Shown here: piece after piece, positions 50,490-59,506 of the stretch
Position numbering within the stretch: the first letter of the stretch is position 1
Layout of the letters: every line of letters starts with the position of its first letter
NCBI RefSeq assembly: GCF_000009985.1
Contig: NC_007626.1
Span: 2,288,011 to 2,352,010 of the forward strand
From: Paramagnetospirillum magneticum AMB-1
GTDB taxonomy: Bacteria > Pseudomonadota > Alphaproteobacteria > Rhodospirillales > Magnetospirillaceae
Length of the DNA stretch: 64,000 bases
Direction: 5' to 3'
Notes under the pieces: model-generated
Seen by the model: the letters and a program-made list of their open reading frames with translations, nothing else
What the model was told of the DNA's origin: nothing
Databases searched by the model: none
Position numbers and translations under genes: made by a program

Positions 50490-53400
50490 CTATTCCGCCG
50501 CCCGCCGCCCGCCATATGGCGAGAGCAGCCTTTCCAGCATGTCCGCCATCTCGGCCCGGACCTCGGCGGCGGCCTTCAGCTTGATGGGGCCAAAGCCGCG
50601 AATGCGGCGCGGCGCCGCGGCGATGTCGACGGCCAGGGCGTGAGTGTCGGGGGAGAGGTGGGCCAGGATGGATTCGATGGCCGCTTCAAACTCGCCGATC
50701 AACTGGCGCTCGAGCTTACGTTCGGCGCTCCGGCCGAAGGGATCGAGGCCCGAGCCCCGCAAGCCCTTGAGCCGGGCGAGCAGCGGCATCAGGCGCAGCA
50801 GCCACGGCCCGAAGCGGCGTTTCTCCGCCCCCATGAAGGGAGGCGCCAGATGGATTTCCAGGCGCTTCCAGTCCTCGAACTGCTCCTTCAGGGAGGAGAC
50901 GAAGGCTGGGTCGGAATACAGGCGGGCCACCTCGTATTCGTCCTTGTAGCTCATCAGCTTGGCCAGTGACCGGGCCACGGCTTCGGTCAGGCTTTCCGAC
51001 CCGGGCAGGACGGCGTCTTCCGCCGCCCTGACCCGGTCCACCCGGGCGCGGTAGCGGGCGGCCCAGGCGGCGTTCTGGTAGCCGGTCAGGTGGGTGACCC
51101 GGCGCGCGATCAACTCGTCCAGGCTTTCCGACAGCCGCCGGTGGTCGTTGCCGCCCAGCGGCGGCGCCGCCACGCGCTCCACCTCTGCCAGATCATGGGC
51201 GGCCAGGCGGCCCCAGCGGAAGGCCTGGGTATTGAAGTCCACCATGGCGCCGTTCAGTTCGACGGCTCGCAGGATGGAGGCCTCGGACAGGGGGATGCGT
51301 CCCTTCTGCCAGGCATAGCCCACCAGGAACATGTTGGTGGCCAGGGCATCGCCCAGCAGGGTGGTGGCCAGCCGGGTCGCCTCGACGAACTCCGCGTCGC
51401 CTCCCACCTGCTCGCGGATGGTGTCTTCCATGCCATGGGCCGGGAAGTTCAGGTCGGGCGCGTGGGTGAAGGTCGCCGGCATGGATTCATGGCGGTTGAC
51501 CACGGCGAAGGACTGGCCGGGCTTCAGCTTGGCCAGGGTGTCGAAACCGGCGGCCACCACCATGTCGCAGGCCAGCAGCAGCCGGGCCTGTCCGGCGGCG
51601 ATGCGCACGGCGTGCAGGCGGTCGGGTTGGTCGCAGATGCGTACATGGCTCATCACCGCGCCGTTCTTCTGGGCCAATCCGGTCTGGTCCAGGGCGGTGA
51701 CGCCCTTGCCTTCCAGATGGGCGGCCATGCCCAGCACCTCGGCCACAGTCACCACCCCGGTTCCGCCGATGCCGGTGACGATGATGCCGTAGGGTTCGGT
51801 GCAGGCGGGCAGCGCGGGGGAGGGCAGGGTGGCCACGTCGGCGTCGCCCTTGCCCCGCAGGCGGCGGATCTGGGCGCCCCTGACCGAGACGAAGCTGGGG
51901 CAGAAGCCCTTGACGCACGAGAAGTCCTTGTTGCACGACGACTGGTCGATGGCGCGCTTGCGGCCCCATTCGGTTTCCACCGGCACCACGGCGACGCAGT
52001 TGGACTTGACGCCGCAATCGCCGCAGCCCTCGCAGACCTTCTCGTTGATGAAGATGCGCTCGTCCGGGTCGGGCATCAGGCCGCGCTTGCGGCGGCGGCG
52101 CTTCTCGGCGGCGCAGGTCTGGTCGTAGATCAGCACGCTGACGCCCGATTCCTCGCGCAAGGTTCGCTGCAAGGCATCCAGGCCGTCCCGGTGGTGAAGG
52201 GTGGTGCCCGAGGGGAAGCTCCCCGCCGGGTACTTGTCCGGGGCGTCGGAGACCACGGCGATGCGTTGGACGCCCTCGGCCCGCACCTGGGCGGCCATGG
52301 CGGCCACCGAGAAGGCGGATTCGGCCGGTTGTCCCCCGGTCATGGCCACGGCGTCGTTGTAGAGGATCTTGTAGGTGATGTTGCTTCGGGCGGCCAGGGC
52401 GGCGCGAATGGCCAGCGAGCCCGAATGGGTATAGGTGCCGTCGCCCAGATTCTGGAACATGTGGGTGCGGGACGTGAAGGGCGCCTGGCCGATCCAGGTG
52501 GCGCCTTCGCCGCCCATATGGGTGTAGGTCAGGGTCTCGCGGTCCATCCAGGTGGCCATGAAGTGGCAGCCGATGCCGGCCATGGCCTGGCTGCCCTCGG
52601 GGATGTTGGTCGAGGTGTTGTGGGGACAGCCGGCGCAGAAATAGGGAATGCGGGTGAAGCCCTGGGGAACGGACTCCAGGCGCTTTTCCTTGTCGGCCAG
52701 GAAGTCGAGGCGCTCCTTGACCCGGAGCGAGGTATAGAAGCGGCCGATGCGCGAGGCGACGACGCGGGCGATCATGGCCGGCGTCAGCTCGCCATAGGGC
52801 GGCAGAGCCCAGGCGCCGCTTTCGTCGCGCTCGCCGATCACGCGGGGGCGCACGTCTTCGCGCCAGTTATAGAGCTGGGCCTTGAGCTGTTCCTCGATGA
52901 CCGAGCGCTTTTCCTCCACCACCAGGATCTCTTCCAGCCCCTCGGCGAAGGCGCGGATGCCCGAAGGCTCCAGCGGCCAGGTCATGCCCACCTTGTAGAG
53001 GCGGATGCCGATCTCTGCGGCGTGGCGCTCGTCGATCCCCAGGTCGGCCAGGGCCTGCATGACGTCCAGATAGGACTTGCCGGTGGTGACGATGCCGAGG
53101 CGGGGATGGGGCGATTCGATGATGGTGCGGTCGATGCGGTTGGCCTTGGCGAAGGCCAGGGCCGCCGGGATACGGTGCGCCATCAGCCGCAATTCCTGTT
53201 CCAGGAACTTGTCCGGCCAGCGGATGTTGAGCCCGCCCGGCGGCATTTTGAAATCCTGAGGCGTGACGAAGACCTGATGCCAGGGTCCACATTGACCGAG
53301 GCCGAGCTTTCCACCGTCTCGGAAATGGCCTTCATGCCCACCCACAGGCCAGAGAAGCGCGACAGCGCCCAGCCGAACAGGCCGAAATCCAAGACCTCCT

Positions 53401-53932
53401 GCACGCCGGCCGGATTGAGCACCGGCATCTGCGCCGCCATGAAGACCTGCTCGCTCTGATGCGCCAGGGTCGAGGACTTGGCGCCGTGGTCGTCGCCGGC
53501 CAGGACCAGGACACCGCCATGGGGCGCGGTGCCGGCGGAATTGGCGTGCTTGAAGACGTCGACGCTGCGGTCCAGCCCTGGCCCCTTGCCGTACCACAGG
53601 GCGAAGACGCCATCGTGGGTCGGCCCTCGGAACAGGCCGATCTGCTGGGTGCCCCACACGGCGGTGGCGGCCAGATCCTCGTTGAGTCCGGGTTGGAACC
53701 GGATGGCGTGCCTTTCCAGGTGGGGGCCGGCGCGCCATAATTCCTTGTCCAGCCCCCCTAAGGGCGAGCCACGATAGCCGGAGATGAAGCCGCCGGTGTC
53801 GAGGCCGGCGGCCTGATCGCGCAGATGCTGCAGCATGGGCAGCTTGACCAGCGCCTGGATGCCGGTCAGGTAGAGCCGGCCTTGATCTTGGACGTATTTG
53901 TCGTCGAGTGTGACGGTGGTGGCGACGGTCAT
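50490..53932 (-). CDS. Indolepyruvate:ferredoxin oxidoreductase (fused), with an apparent -1 frameshift
   Basis: About 1148 residues after repair. N-terminal part: YLTGIQALVKLPMLQHLRDQ, GFISGYRGSPLGGLDKELWR, the alpha-type half. Middle: FCAGCPHNTSTNIPEGSQAM and GIGCHFMATWMDRETLTYTH (thiamine part), and a ferredoxin-like segment KVCEGCGDCGVKSNC. The C-terminal beta/gamma-like part has VTGIGGTGVVTVAEVLGMAA. At 53283-53285 (ggg) one base appears to be missing: the frame changes within VNVDP, where adding one C restores VNVDPWHQVFVTPQDFKMPP. It converts arylpyruvates to aryl-acetyl-CoA with reduction of ferredoxin. Sequencing error or real mutation cannot be told apart. Confidence 0.9.
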
Positions 53933-54134
53933 GGGGGTCTTTCCGTACAGCGCCTACGTCTTGTACGTAATGATGCATTCTTCCGGTGGAAAGGGAGCCC
54001 CCCAAAATAGCAAGGAATGCAATGCGTCCCCCGCCGGACGGCAACGATATTGCGGTTTGGTGACGAAAGAGGGGGGATGATTTCCAGCCGTGATCAAGCT
54101 ATATGAAAGCGCCTGTGTCTGAAGGGTTCCAAGG

Positions 54135-55115
54135 ATGACCATCCTCGTTACCGGCGCTGCCGGATTTATCGGCTATCACACCAGCCTGCGCCTCCTGGCG
54201 CGAGGCGAGCGGGTGCTGGGCGTCGACTGTCTCAGCCCCTATTACGATGTACGGCTGAAGCAGACCCGTCTGGAACACCTGCGCAAGCACGAGGGATTTT
54301 CGTTCGTCCAGGCCGATATCGCCGACCGCGCCGCTATGCAGCAGGTGGCGACGTCCAATCCCGAGGTGACCGACTATATCAATCTGGCCGCCCAGGCCGG
54401 TGTGCGCCACTCGCTGACCGCGCCCTTCGACTACACCCATTCCAACATCGAAGGCCATCTGGTGATGCTGGAGATGGCGCGCGCCAACCCGAAGTGCCGC
54501 CATTTCGTCTATGCCAGCTCGTCTTCGGTCTATGGCGCCAACACCAAGCTGCCGTTCTCGGTGGAAGACCGGGTGGACACCCCCATCTCGCTTTACGCCG
54601 CGTCCAAGCGCTCGGGCGAGCTGATGAGCCATTCCTACAGCCACCTGTTCCGCGTGCCCACCACCGGGCTGCGCTTCTTCACCGTCTATGGCCCCTGGGG
54701 GCGCCCGGACATGGCCGCCTACCTGTTCGCCGATGCCATCATCGCCGGACAGCCCATCAAGGTGTTCAACAACGGCGACATGCGCCGCGACTTCACCTAT
54801 ATCGACGACATCGTCTCGGGCGTGGTGGGCGTGCTGGACAACCCGCCGGCCGATGACGGCAAGGCTCCGCCCTATCGCCTTTACAATATCGGCAACAACA
54901 ACTCCGAAAAGCTGATGGATTTCATTGGGCTGGTGGAAAGCTCGCTGGGGCGCAAGGCCACCTACGACTTCCACCCCATGCAGCCGGGAGACGTCAAGGA
55001 AACCTATGCCGACATCTCTGCGATCCAGCGGGACGTGGGCTTTGCGCCGGCGACTCCCATCAGTGTCGGCGTTCCTCGCTTTATCGAATGGTACAAGCAG
55101 TATCACCGCCTTTAG
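54135..55115 (+). CDS. NAD-dependent epimerase, likely UDP-glucuronate 4-epimerase
   Basis: 326 residues of the extended SDR family. TILVTGAAGFIGYHTSLRLL is the NAD-binding GxxGxxG. YINLAAQAGVRHSLTAPFDY, FVYASSSSVYGANTKLPFSV and YAASKRSGELM give the Ser/Thr-Tyr-Lys catalytic set. GLRFFTVYGPWGRPDMA and NGDMRRDFTYIDDIV match UDP-glucuronate 4-epimerases of capsule and lipopolysaccharide synthesis. No glycan cluster lies beside it here. It is divergent from the oxidoreductase gene with a 202-base gap that contains no clear feature. Confidence 0.88.
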   Translation: MTILVTGAAGFIGYHTSLRLLARGERVLGVDCLSPYYDVRLKQTRLEHLRKHEGFSFVQADIADRAAMQQVATSNPEVTDYINLAAQAGVRHSLTAPFDYTHSNIEGHLVMLEMARANPKCRHFVYASSSSVYGANTKLPFSVEDRVDTPISLYAASKRSGELMSHSYSHLFRVPTTGLRFFTVYGPWGRPDMAAYLFADAIIAGQPIKVFNNGDMRRDFTYIDDIVSGVVGVLDNPPADDGKAPPYRLYNIGNNNSEKLMDFIGLVESSLGRKATYDFHPMQPGDVKETYADISAIQRDVGFAPATPISVGVPRFIEWYKQYHRL

Positions 55116-55206
55116 CTTCGGGCCGGGTTTCCCCGTCCTGTCGTTTTGGCGGCGCGTCTGTGGTATAATAACCTCCTGAAGTCTGAAGGGACTGTAGGGG
55201 GGCGCC

Positions 55207-55515
55207 ATGTCCATCTCCGCTACGTCGTCTGTCGGTACCACACAGACCAGCTATCCGGTTTTAGTGAACGGGATTTTGTGCTTCAGCGCCGCTGATGTGG
55301 CCGCCGCGCGCAACTTCGTCGATCCCAACGCCGACCGGGAAGCCGCTTCGACCACAATATCCAGCGTGTCCGCCCAATCGCCGCAATATCCGCGCACGGT
55401 CAATGGTCGGTTGTGCTTCAGCGATGCCGATGCCGCGGCGGCCCGCAACTACACCAGCGTGAACCGTCCGCAGCAATCGGGAACGCTGGGGCGGGTGGTT
55501 GACATCTATGCCTAG
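55207..55515 (+). CDS. Small protein with a duplicated 20-residue motif
   Basis: 102 residues with AGGGGGG before the ATG. Two near copies are seen: YPVLVNGILCFSAADVAAAR (residues 17-36) and YPRTVNGRLCFSDADAAAAR (about 61-80), each followed by N and an aromatic residue. Each has one Cys in LCFS. No signal peptide or membrane helix is evident; the linkers are Ser/Thr-rich. It ends LGRVVDIYA. No family recognised. The repeat units may bind one another or a common ligand. Confidence 0.65.
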   Translation: MSISATSSVGTTQTSYPVLVNGILCFSAADVAAARNFVDPNADREAASTTISSVSAQSPQYPRTVNGRLCFSDADAAAARNYTSVNRPQQSGTLGRVVDIYA

Positions 55516-55661
55516 GCCCGGCACCGGCGTTGCGCTGAATTTGGCTATTTATAGTGAATTGGCAAATATGGCGAAAATCATCGGCATAGTTTGTTCCTTG
55601 GCGGAGTAAGTATAATCCGCTAGACTTTAGAATGGGATTGGATTTCGGGCGGGAGGGCAGA

Positions 55662-57179
55662 ATGTCAGCCTCCAACGCGAGTGTCTGGGTTCGTCTGGCG
55701 CAATCGCTTAAGACGCTGTGGGACGACGACAAGCCGGCTCCGGCGGTCGCTGCATCCGGCAAGGTTCCTCGGCCGACCGCACGCTCCACGGTGGAATCCG
55801 CCGCCGAGTGGCTGGAGCAGATGCTGGCCCGCAATCCCGAGATCAAGGCCAAGTTGCATATCGTCTCCCTCGGCGAGTACCGCGATTCCGTTGGGGAAAA
55901 GTGGTCGCGGCTGGCCGACAAGGTGGCGATCATCGTCGACCAGGTGGTGCGCCGGAATATCGGACGCGGCAACACCTTCTGCCGTGATGGCGAGGATTGC
56001 TGGATCCTGGCCTTTCCCGAGGTCAGCCCGGAAGAGGCCAAGCGCCGCACCATCGCCGTGGTCGAGGAATTGGGACGCTTCCTCTATGGCCAGCACCAGG
56101 GGGGCGAGGACCGCCCCGTGGCCATCGCCGCCGAAGTCCCGGTGGCCGAGGCGGTGGGCGAGGATGGCGAATTCAACACGGTGGTTATCAGCCGTGCCGT
56201 TGCCGAGGTGCGCTCCCTTGTTTCGACCAGCGGCCTGCCGTATCTGCCCTGTGCTCCGGCGGCCCCCGGGCCTGGAGTGAATGATCCGCTCAAGGGCTGG
56301 ACCAGCCTCGATCGCCGCGACGAGGTCCGGCGTGACGACATGAAGTGGGAGACCATCGAGGGGACCGGGGTGAAGAAACCTGCGGCCTACCTTGATCCCA
56401 GCATCGTGGGGGCGCTTCCGCCCGGGGCCAGTCTGTCCCTGTTGTGGCGTCCCACCTGGGTGGCCATGGGGGAGGCCATCTCGGCCTATGGCGCCCGGCT
56501 GGTCCGTCGCGACCGCGAGAACGACGAGCCCATCGAAGGGTGCCGCGCCTATCCCGATGGCGATGTGGCGACGGCCTTGGCCTTGGACCGCTTCGTGGTC
56601 AATTCGGCGGTGCGTGACATTCGCAACGCCGCCCGCAATGCGCCGGAGGGGGTGCCGCAGCCTTCGGTGATTCTGCCGCTGTCTTGGCAATCCCTGGCGT
56701 CGGATCAGCGCAATTCCGTGGTCTTCGCCTTGTCCGACCTGACCCAGGAGACCCGCAACACCCGGCTGGTGATCGAGATCTTCCACATTCCCGACGGCAC
56801 CACCACGCCGGAGCTGGAATCGGTGGTGTCTTTCGTCGGCACGCTGTGCCGCGAGGTTCTGGTCCGCACCCGCCTGTCGGCGCGGCGAACCTCGGTGGCG
56901 GCCGAGATCGGCGTCTCCATGGTTGGGCTGGACCTGTCCGAGTTCCGTCCCGAGGACAAGATGAGCGACGAGCAGCTTCTCGCCGTTCTCGAACGCATCC
57001 AGCAGGAGACCGCCAAGGACGGCATCGGCTGCTACCTGTGGAGCGCGCGCCATCGCAAGGTGGTCGGCGGCGTGGTGCAGGGCGGCTTCGAGATGGTCAA
57101 CGGCCCCGGGCTGATGAAGGACATTCCCCGCCCGGCCATGGTGCTGCCGGCGCCCCGGACGCGCTTCGCGGCGGAGTAG
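55662..57179 (+). CDS. Protein with degenerate GGDEF- and EAL-like regions
   Basis: 505 residues. GGGAGGGCAGA before the ATG at 55662 fixes the start; an upstream GTG/TTG-type start would add ten residues. Residues about 75-175 (GEDCWILAFPEVSPEEAKRR) follow the layout of a GGDEF domain without the GGDEF loop. Residues about 240-490 resemble an EAL fold (VILPLSWQSLASDQRNSVVF, TRLVIEIFHIPDG, GGVVQGGFEMVNGPGL) but the catalytic EAL and metal-ligand residues are missing. It is probably a non-catalytic c-di-GMP sensor or a structural relic. The call rests on pattern resemblance only. Confidence 0.5.
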   Translation: MSASNASVWVRLAQSLKTLWDDDKPAPAVAASGKVPRPTARSTVESAAEWLEQMLARNPEIKAKLHIVSLGEYRDSVGEKWSRLADKVAIIVDQVVRRNIGRGNTFCRDGEDCWILAFPEVSPEEAKRRTIAVVEELGRFLYGQHQGGEDRPVAIAAEVPVAEAVGEDGEFNTVVISRAVAEVRSLVSTSGLPYLPCAPAAPGPGVNDPLKGWTSLDRRDEVRRDDMKWETIEGTGVKKPAAYLDPSIVGALPPGASLSLLWRPTWVAMGEAISAYGARLVRRDRENDEPIEGCRAYPDGDVATALALDRFVVNSAVRDIRNAARNAPEGVPQPSVILPLSWQSLASDQRNSVVFALSDLTQETRNTRLVIEIFHIPDGTTTPELESVVSFVGTLCREVLVRTRLSARRTSVAAEIGVSMVGLDLSEFRPEDKMSDEQLLAVLERIQQETAKDGIGCYLWSARHRKVVGGVVQGGFEMVNGPGLMKDIPRPAMVLPAPRTRFAAE

Positions 57180-57235
57180 GGCATGCGGGGCTCCCGCCCC
57201 GGGCGGGCGCGGGCGGCAGCCCGCCAAGCGGTGGG

Positions 57236-58255
57236 CTAATAAGCCCGGTCGATACAGAAATCGATGACGTCGATCATGGCCTGCTTCACCGGGCTGTCGG
57301 GGAAGATGCCCAATGCGTCGCGGGCGATTTCGCCGTAATGGCGGGCGCGGGCGATGGTGGCGGCCAGGCTGCCGTGCTTTTCCATCAGCTTGATGGCCTG
57401 GCCGATATCCTCGTCCGACTGGTCCAGTTCTTCCAGGCAGCGGCGCCAGAAGGCTCTTTCCTCGTCACCGCCGCGACGGAAGGCCAGGATGACCGGCAGT
57501 GTGATCTTACCTTCGCGGAAATCGTCGCCCACCGTCTTGCCCAGCACGGCCTGCTTGGCGGAATAGTCGAGCACGTCGTCGATCAGCTGGAAGGCGATGC
57601 CCAGGTTGAGGCCATAGGATTCCAGCGCCTCTTCCTCAACCTTGGGCCGGTCGGCCACCACCGCGCCGATGCGGCAGGCGGCGGCGAACAGGGCGGCGGT
57701 CTTGGAGCGGATGACCTCGAGATAGGAATCCTCGCTGGTCTCGGTGTCGTTGGCGGTGATCAGCTGCAGCACCTCGCCCTCGGCGATGACCGAGGAGGCG
57801 CGCGACAGGATGGCCAGCACCGACAGCGATCCGTCCTCGACCATCAGCTCGAACGAGCGGGAGAACAGAAAATCGCCGACCAGCACGCTGGGCTTGTTGC
57901 CGAATAGGGCATTGGCCGAAGCCTGGCCGCGCCGCAGCTCGGATTCGTCGACCACGTCGTCGTGAAGCAGGGTGGCGGTGTGGATGAACTCGACGCAGGC
58001 GGCCAGCTTGATGTGGCGTTCGCCCGTATGTCCGGCCAGCTTGGCCGAGGCCAGGGTCAGCACCGGGCGCAGGCGCTTGCCGCCTGCCGCGATGATGTGG
58101 CCGGCCAGCTGGGGGATCATCTCGACCGGGCTGTGCATACGGTCAACGATGGCATGGTTGACCTTCTGCAGGTCGTCCTTGACCAGAGCGACAAGGGCGT
58201 CGAAGCTCTTCGCCTTCTTGCCGCGTTCGTCCTCGAAATTGACCACGATCGCCAC
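57236..58255 (-). CDS. ispB: Polyprenyl (octaprenyl/decaprenyl) diphosphate synthase
   Basis: 339 residues of the trans-prenyltransferase family. AAGGKRLRPVLTLASAKLAG binds IPP; TATLLHDDVVDESELRRGQ is the first DDxxD and FQLIDDVLDYSAKQAVLGKT the second. Length and KTVGDDFREGKITLPVI match long-chain synthases for the ubiquinone side chain; decaprenyl is likely in an alphaproteobacterium. The GTG at 58255, nine bases after GGGAGGAG, fits family starts; a start at 58330 would add 25 unfavourable residues. Divergent from the next gene. Confidence 0.93.
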   Translation of the reverse strand: MAIVVNFEDERGKKAKSFDALVALVKDDLQKVNHAIVDRMHSPVEMIPQLAGHIIAAGGKRLRPVLTLASAKLAGHTGERHIKLAACVEFIHTATLLHDDVVDESELRRGQASANALFGNKPSVLVGDFLFSRSFELMVEDGSLSVLAILSRASSVIAEGEVLQLITANDTETSEDSYLEVIRSKTAALFAAACRIGAVVADRPKVEEEALESYGLNLGIAFQLIDDVLDYSAKQAVLGKTVGDDFREGKITLPVILAFRRGGDEERAFWRRCLEELDQSDEDIGQAIKLMEKHGSLAATIARARHYGEIARDALGIFPDSPVKQAMIDVIDFCIDRAY

Positions 58256-58384
58256 GATGCAGAAACTCCTCCCGTGCGGTGCATGCCTACCCGCGGGACG
58301 AACATAGTGTCGCCTGGGAAAGCGGGTCAAGCTTACATCGCCAATTCCTAATCGCTTTCACCCCGATCAAGAGCGAACAAGTCC

Positions 58385-59152
58385 ATGATCGCGTCGGAAA
58401 CACTGACCGAAGACAGCCTTCTGAATGGGAAGGTCCGGCTGTTGCAACCCCGGGATGGCTATCGCGCCGCCATCGACCCTGTCCTGCTGGCGGCGGCTCT
58501 GGGCGCCCGCCCGGGGGAGCGCGTCCTCGACCTGGGCTGCGGGGTCGGGGCGGCGGCGCTGTGCCTGCTGGCCCGTTGCCCCGATGTGGAGGTGGATGGC
58601 CTGGAGGTTCAGGAGACGCTGGCCGAACTGGCGCGGCGCAACGCTGTCCTCAACGCGGTCGAAGGGTGCTTCGGAATCCACCTGGGCGACGCGGCAAAGC
58701 CTCCTGCCGGGCTCGGCGGGTATCATCACGTGATGACCAATCCCCCATTCTTCGAGCGCGGTAGCGGCACTTCGGCCGCCAACGAATCGCGCGCCATGGC
58801 CCATGAGGAGAAGGGGCTGGACCTTGCCGGCTGGCTCAAGGCGGCGGTCAAGCTATTGCGGCCCAAGGGGCGCCTGACCCTGATCCACCGGGCCGAGCGT
58901 CTGGGCGATATTCTGGTGGGATTGCGGGGCCGGGGGGTGGGCGACGTGGTCGTCGTGCCCCTGTGGCCCAGGGCCGACCGGGCCGCCGGTCGGGTGATCG
59001 TTTCGGCGCGCAAGGGAGTGCGCTCGCCCTTGCGGCTGCTTCCGGGGCTGGTCCTGCATGGCGAGGGCGGGGAGTTCACTCCCCAGGCCAATGCCATCCT
59101 GCGCGGCGCTGGTGCGCTTGATCCCCTGGGCTGCGCGGAGGATAAGAGCTGA
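58385..59152 (+). CDS. tRNA1(Val) (adenine-N6)-methyltransferase TrmN6 type
   Basis: 255 residues. RVLDLGCGVGAAALCLLARC is motif I, VDGLEVQETLAELARRN motif II and HVMTNPPFFERGS the catalytic NPPF that flips out adenine. The N-terminal LLQPRDGYRAAIDPVLLAAA is typical of the YfiC/TrmN6 group. TrmN6 methylates A37 of one valine tRNA in E. coli. Start and stop overlap the neighbour at 59152 by one base (TGATG). Upstream region is shared with the prenyl synthase gene. Confidence 0.88.
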   Translation: MIASETLTEDSLLNGKVRLLQPRDGYRAAIDPVLLAAALGARPGERVLDLGCGVGAAALCLLARCPDVEVDGLEVQETLAELARRNAVLNAVEGCFGIHLGDAAKPPAGLGGYHHVMTNPPFFERGSGTSAANESRAMAHEEKGLDLAGWLKAAVKLLRPKGRLTLIHRAERLGDILVGLRGRGVGDVVVVPLWPRADRAAGRVIVSARKGVRSPLRLLPGLVLHGEGGEFTPQANAILRGAGALDPLGCAEDKS

Positions 59153-59379
59153 TGTTCGCCAAGATCCTGCTGACCGTCGCCGTCGTCGCCTTCATCTGGT
59201 TCGGATTCAAATATCTCGGCCGGCGCGCCGAATTGCGCCGCCGCGAGCCCGGCCAAAGGGTTCCGCCGCCTCCGCCCGGGAGCGACCATGCCGAGACCAT
59301 GGTGGAGTGCCGGGTCTGCGGGACCTGGCAGCCCGGCCGCACCGCCCGGTCCTGCGGCAGGTCGGATTGTCCGTACTAA
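59152..59379 (+). CDS. Small membrane-anchored protein with C-terminal CxxC pairs
   Basis: 75 residues. An N-terminal membrane helix (AKILLTVAVVAFIWFGFKYL) leads to a basic and proline-rich linker (RVPPPPPG) and a C-terminal motif MVECRVCGTWQPGRTARSCG ending RSDCPY with four Cys. This fits a family of small proteins with a conserved CxxCG..Q/VP....CGR.DCPY tail, probably binding zinc. The gene overlaps trmN6 and is coupled to it. Function unknown. Confidence 0.8.
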   Translation: MFAKILLTVAVVAFIWFGFKYLGRRAELRRREPGQRVPPPPPGSDHAETMVECRVCGTWQPGRTARSCGRSDCPY

Positions 59380-59506
59380 CGCTGACTTGTAAATCATTTA
59401 TGCATTTGCGATATCCCTTATGGACGCTCTATCCATAAGTCGTAGTCGTTAGGGCCTGACGCCCTGGGGCAGACAGCACGGCGGATTCCCGTCGGGGAGG
59501 TGCCGG

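Noticed and set aside
53278..54044. Alternative N-terminus of the oxidoreductase from the long open frame starting at 54044
   Set aside because: That stretch is Arg/Pro-rich shadow sequence. The true N-terminus is in the other frame from 53932, with conserved family motifs.
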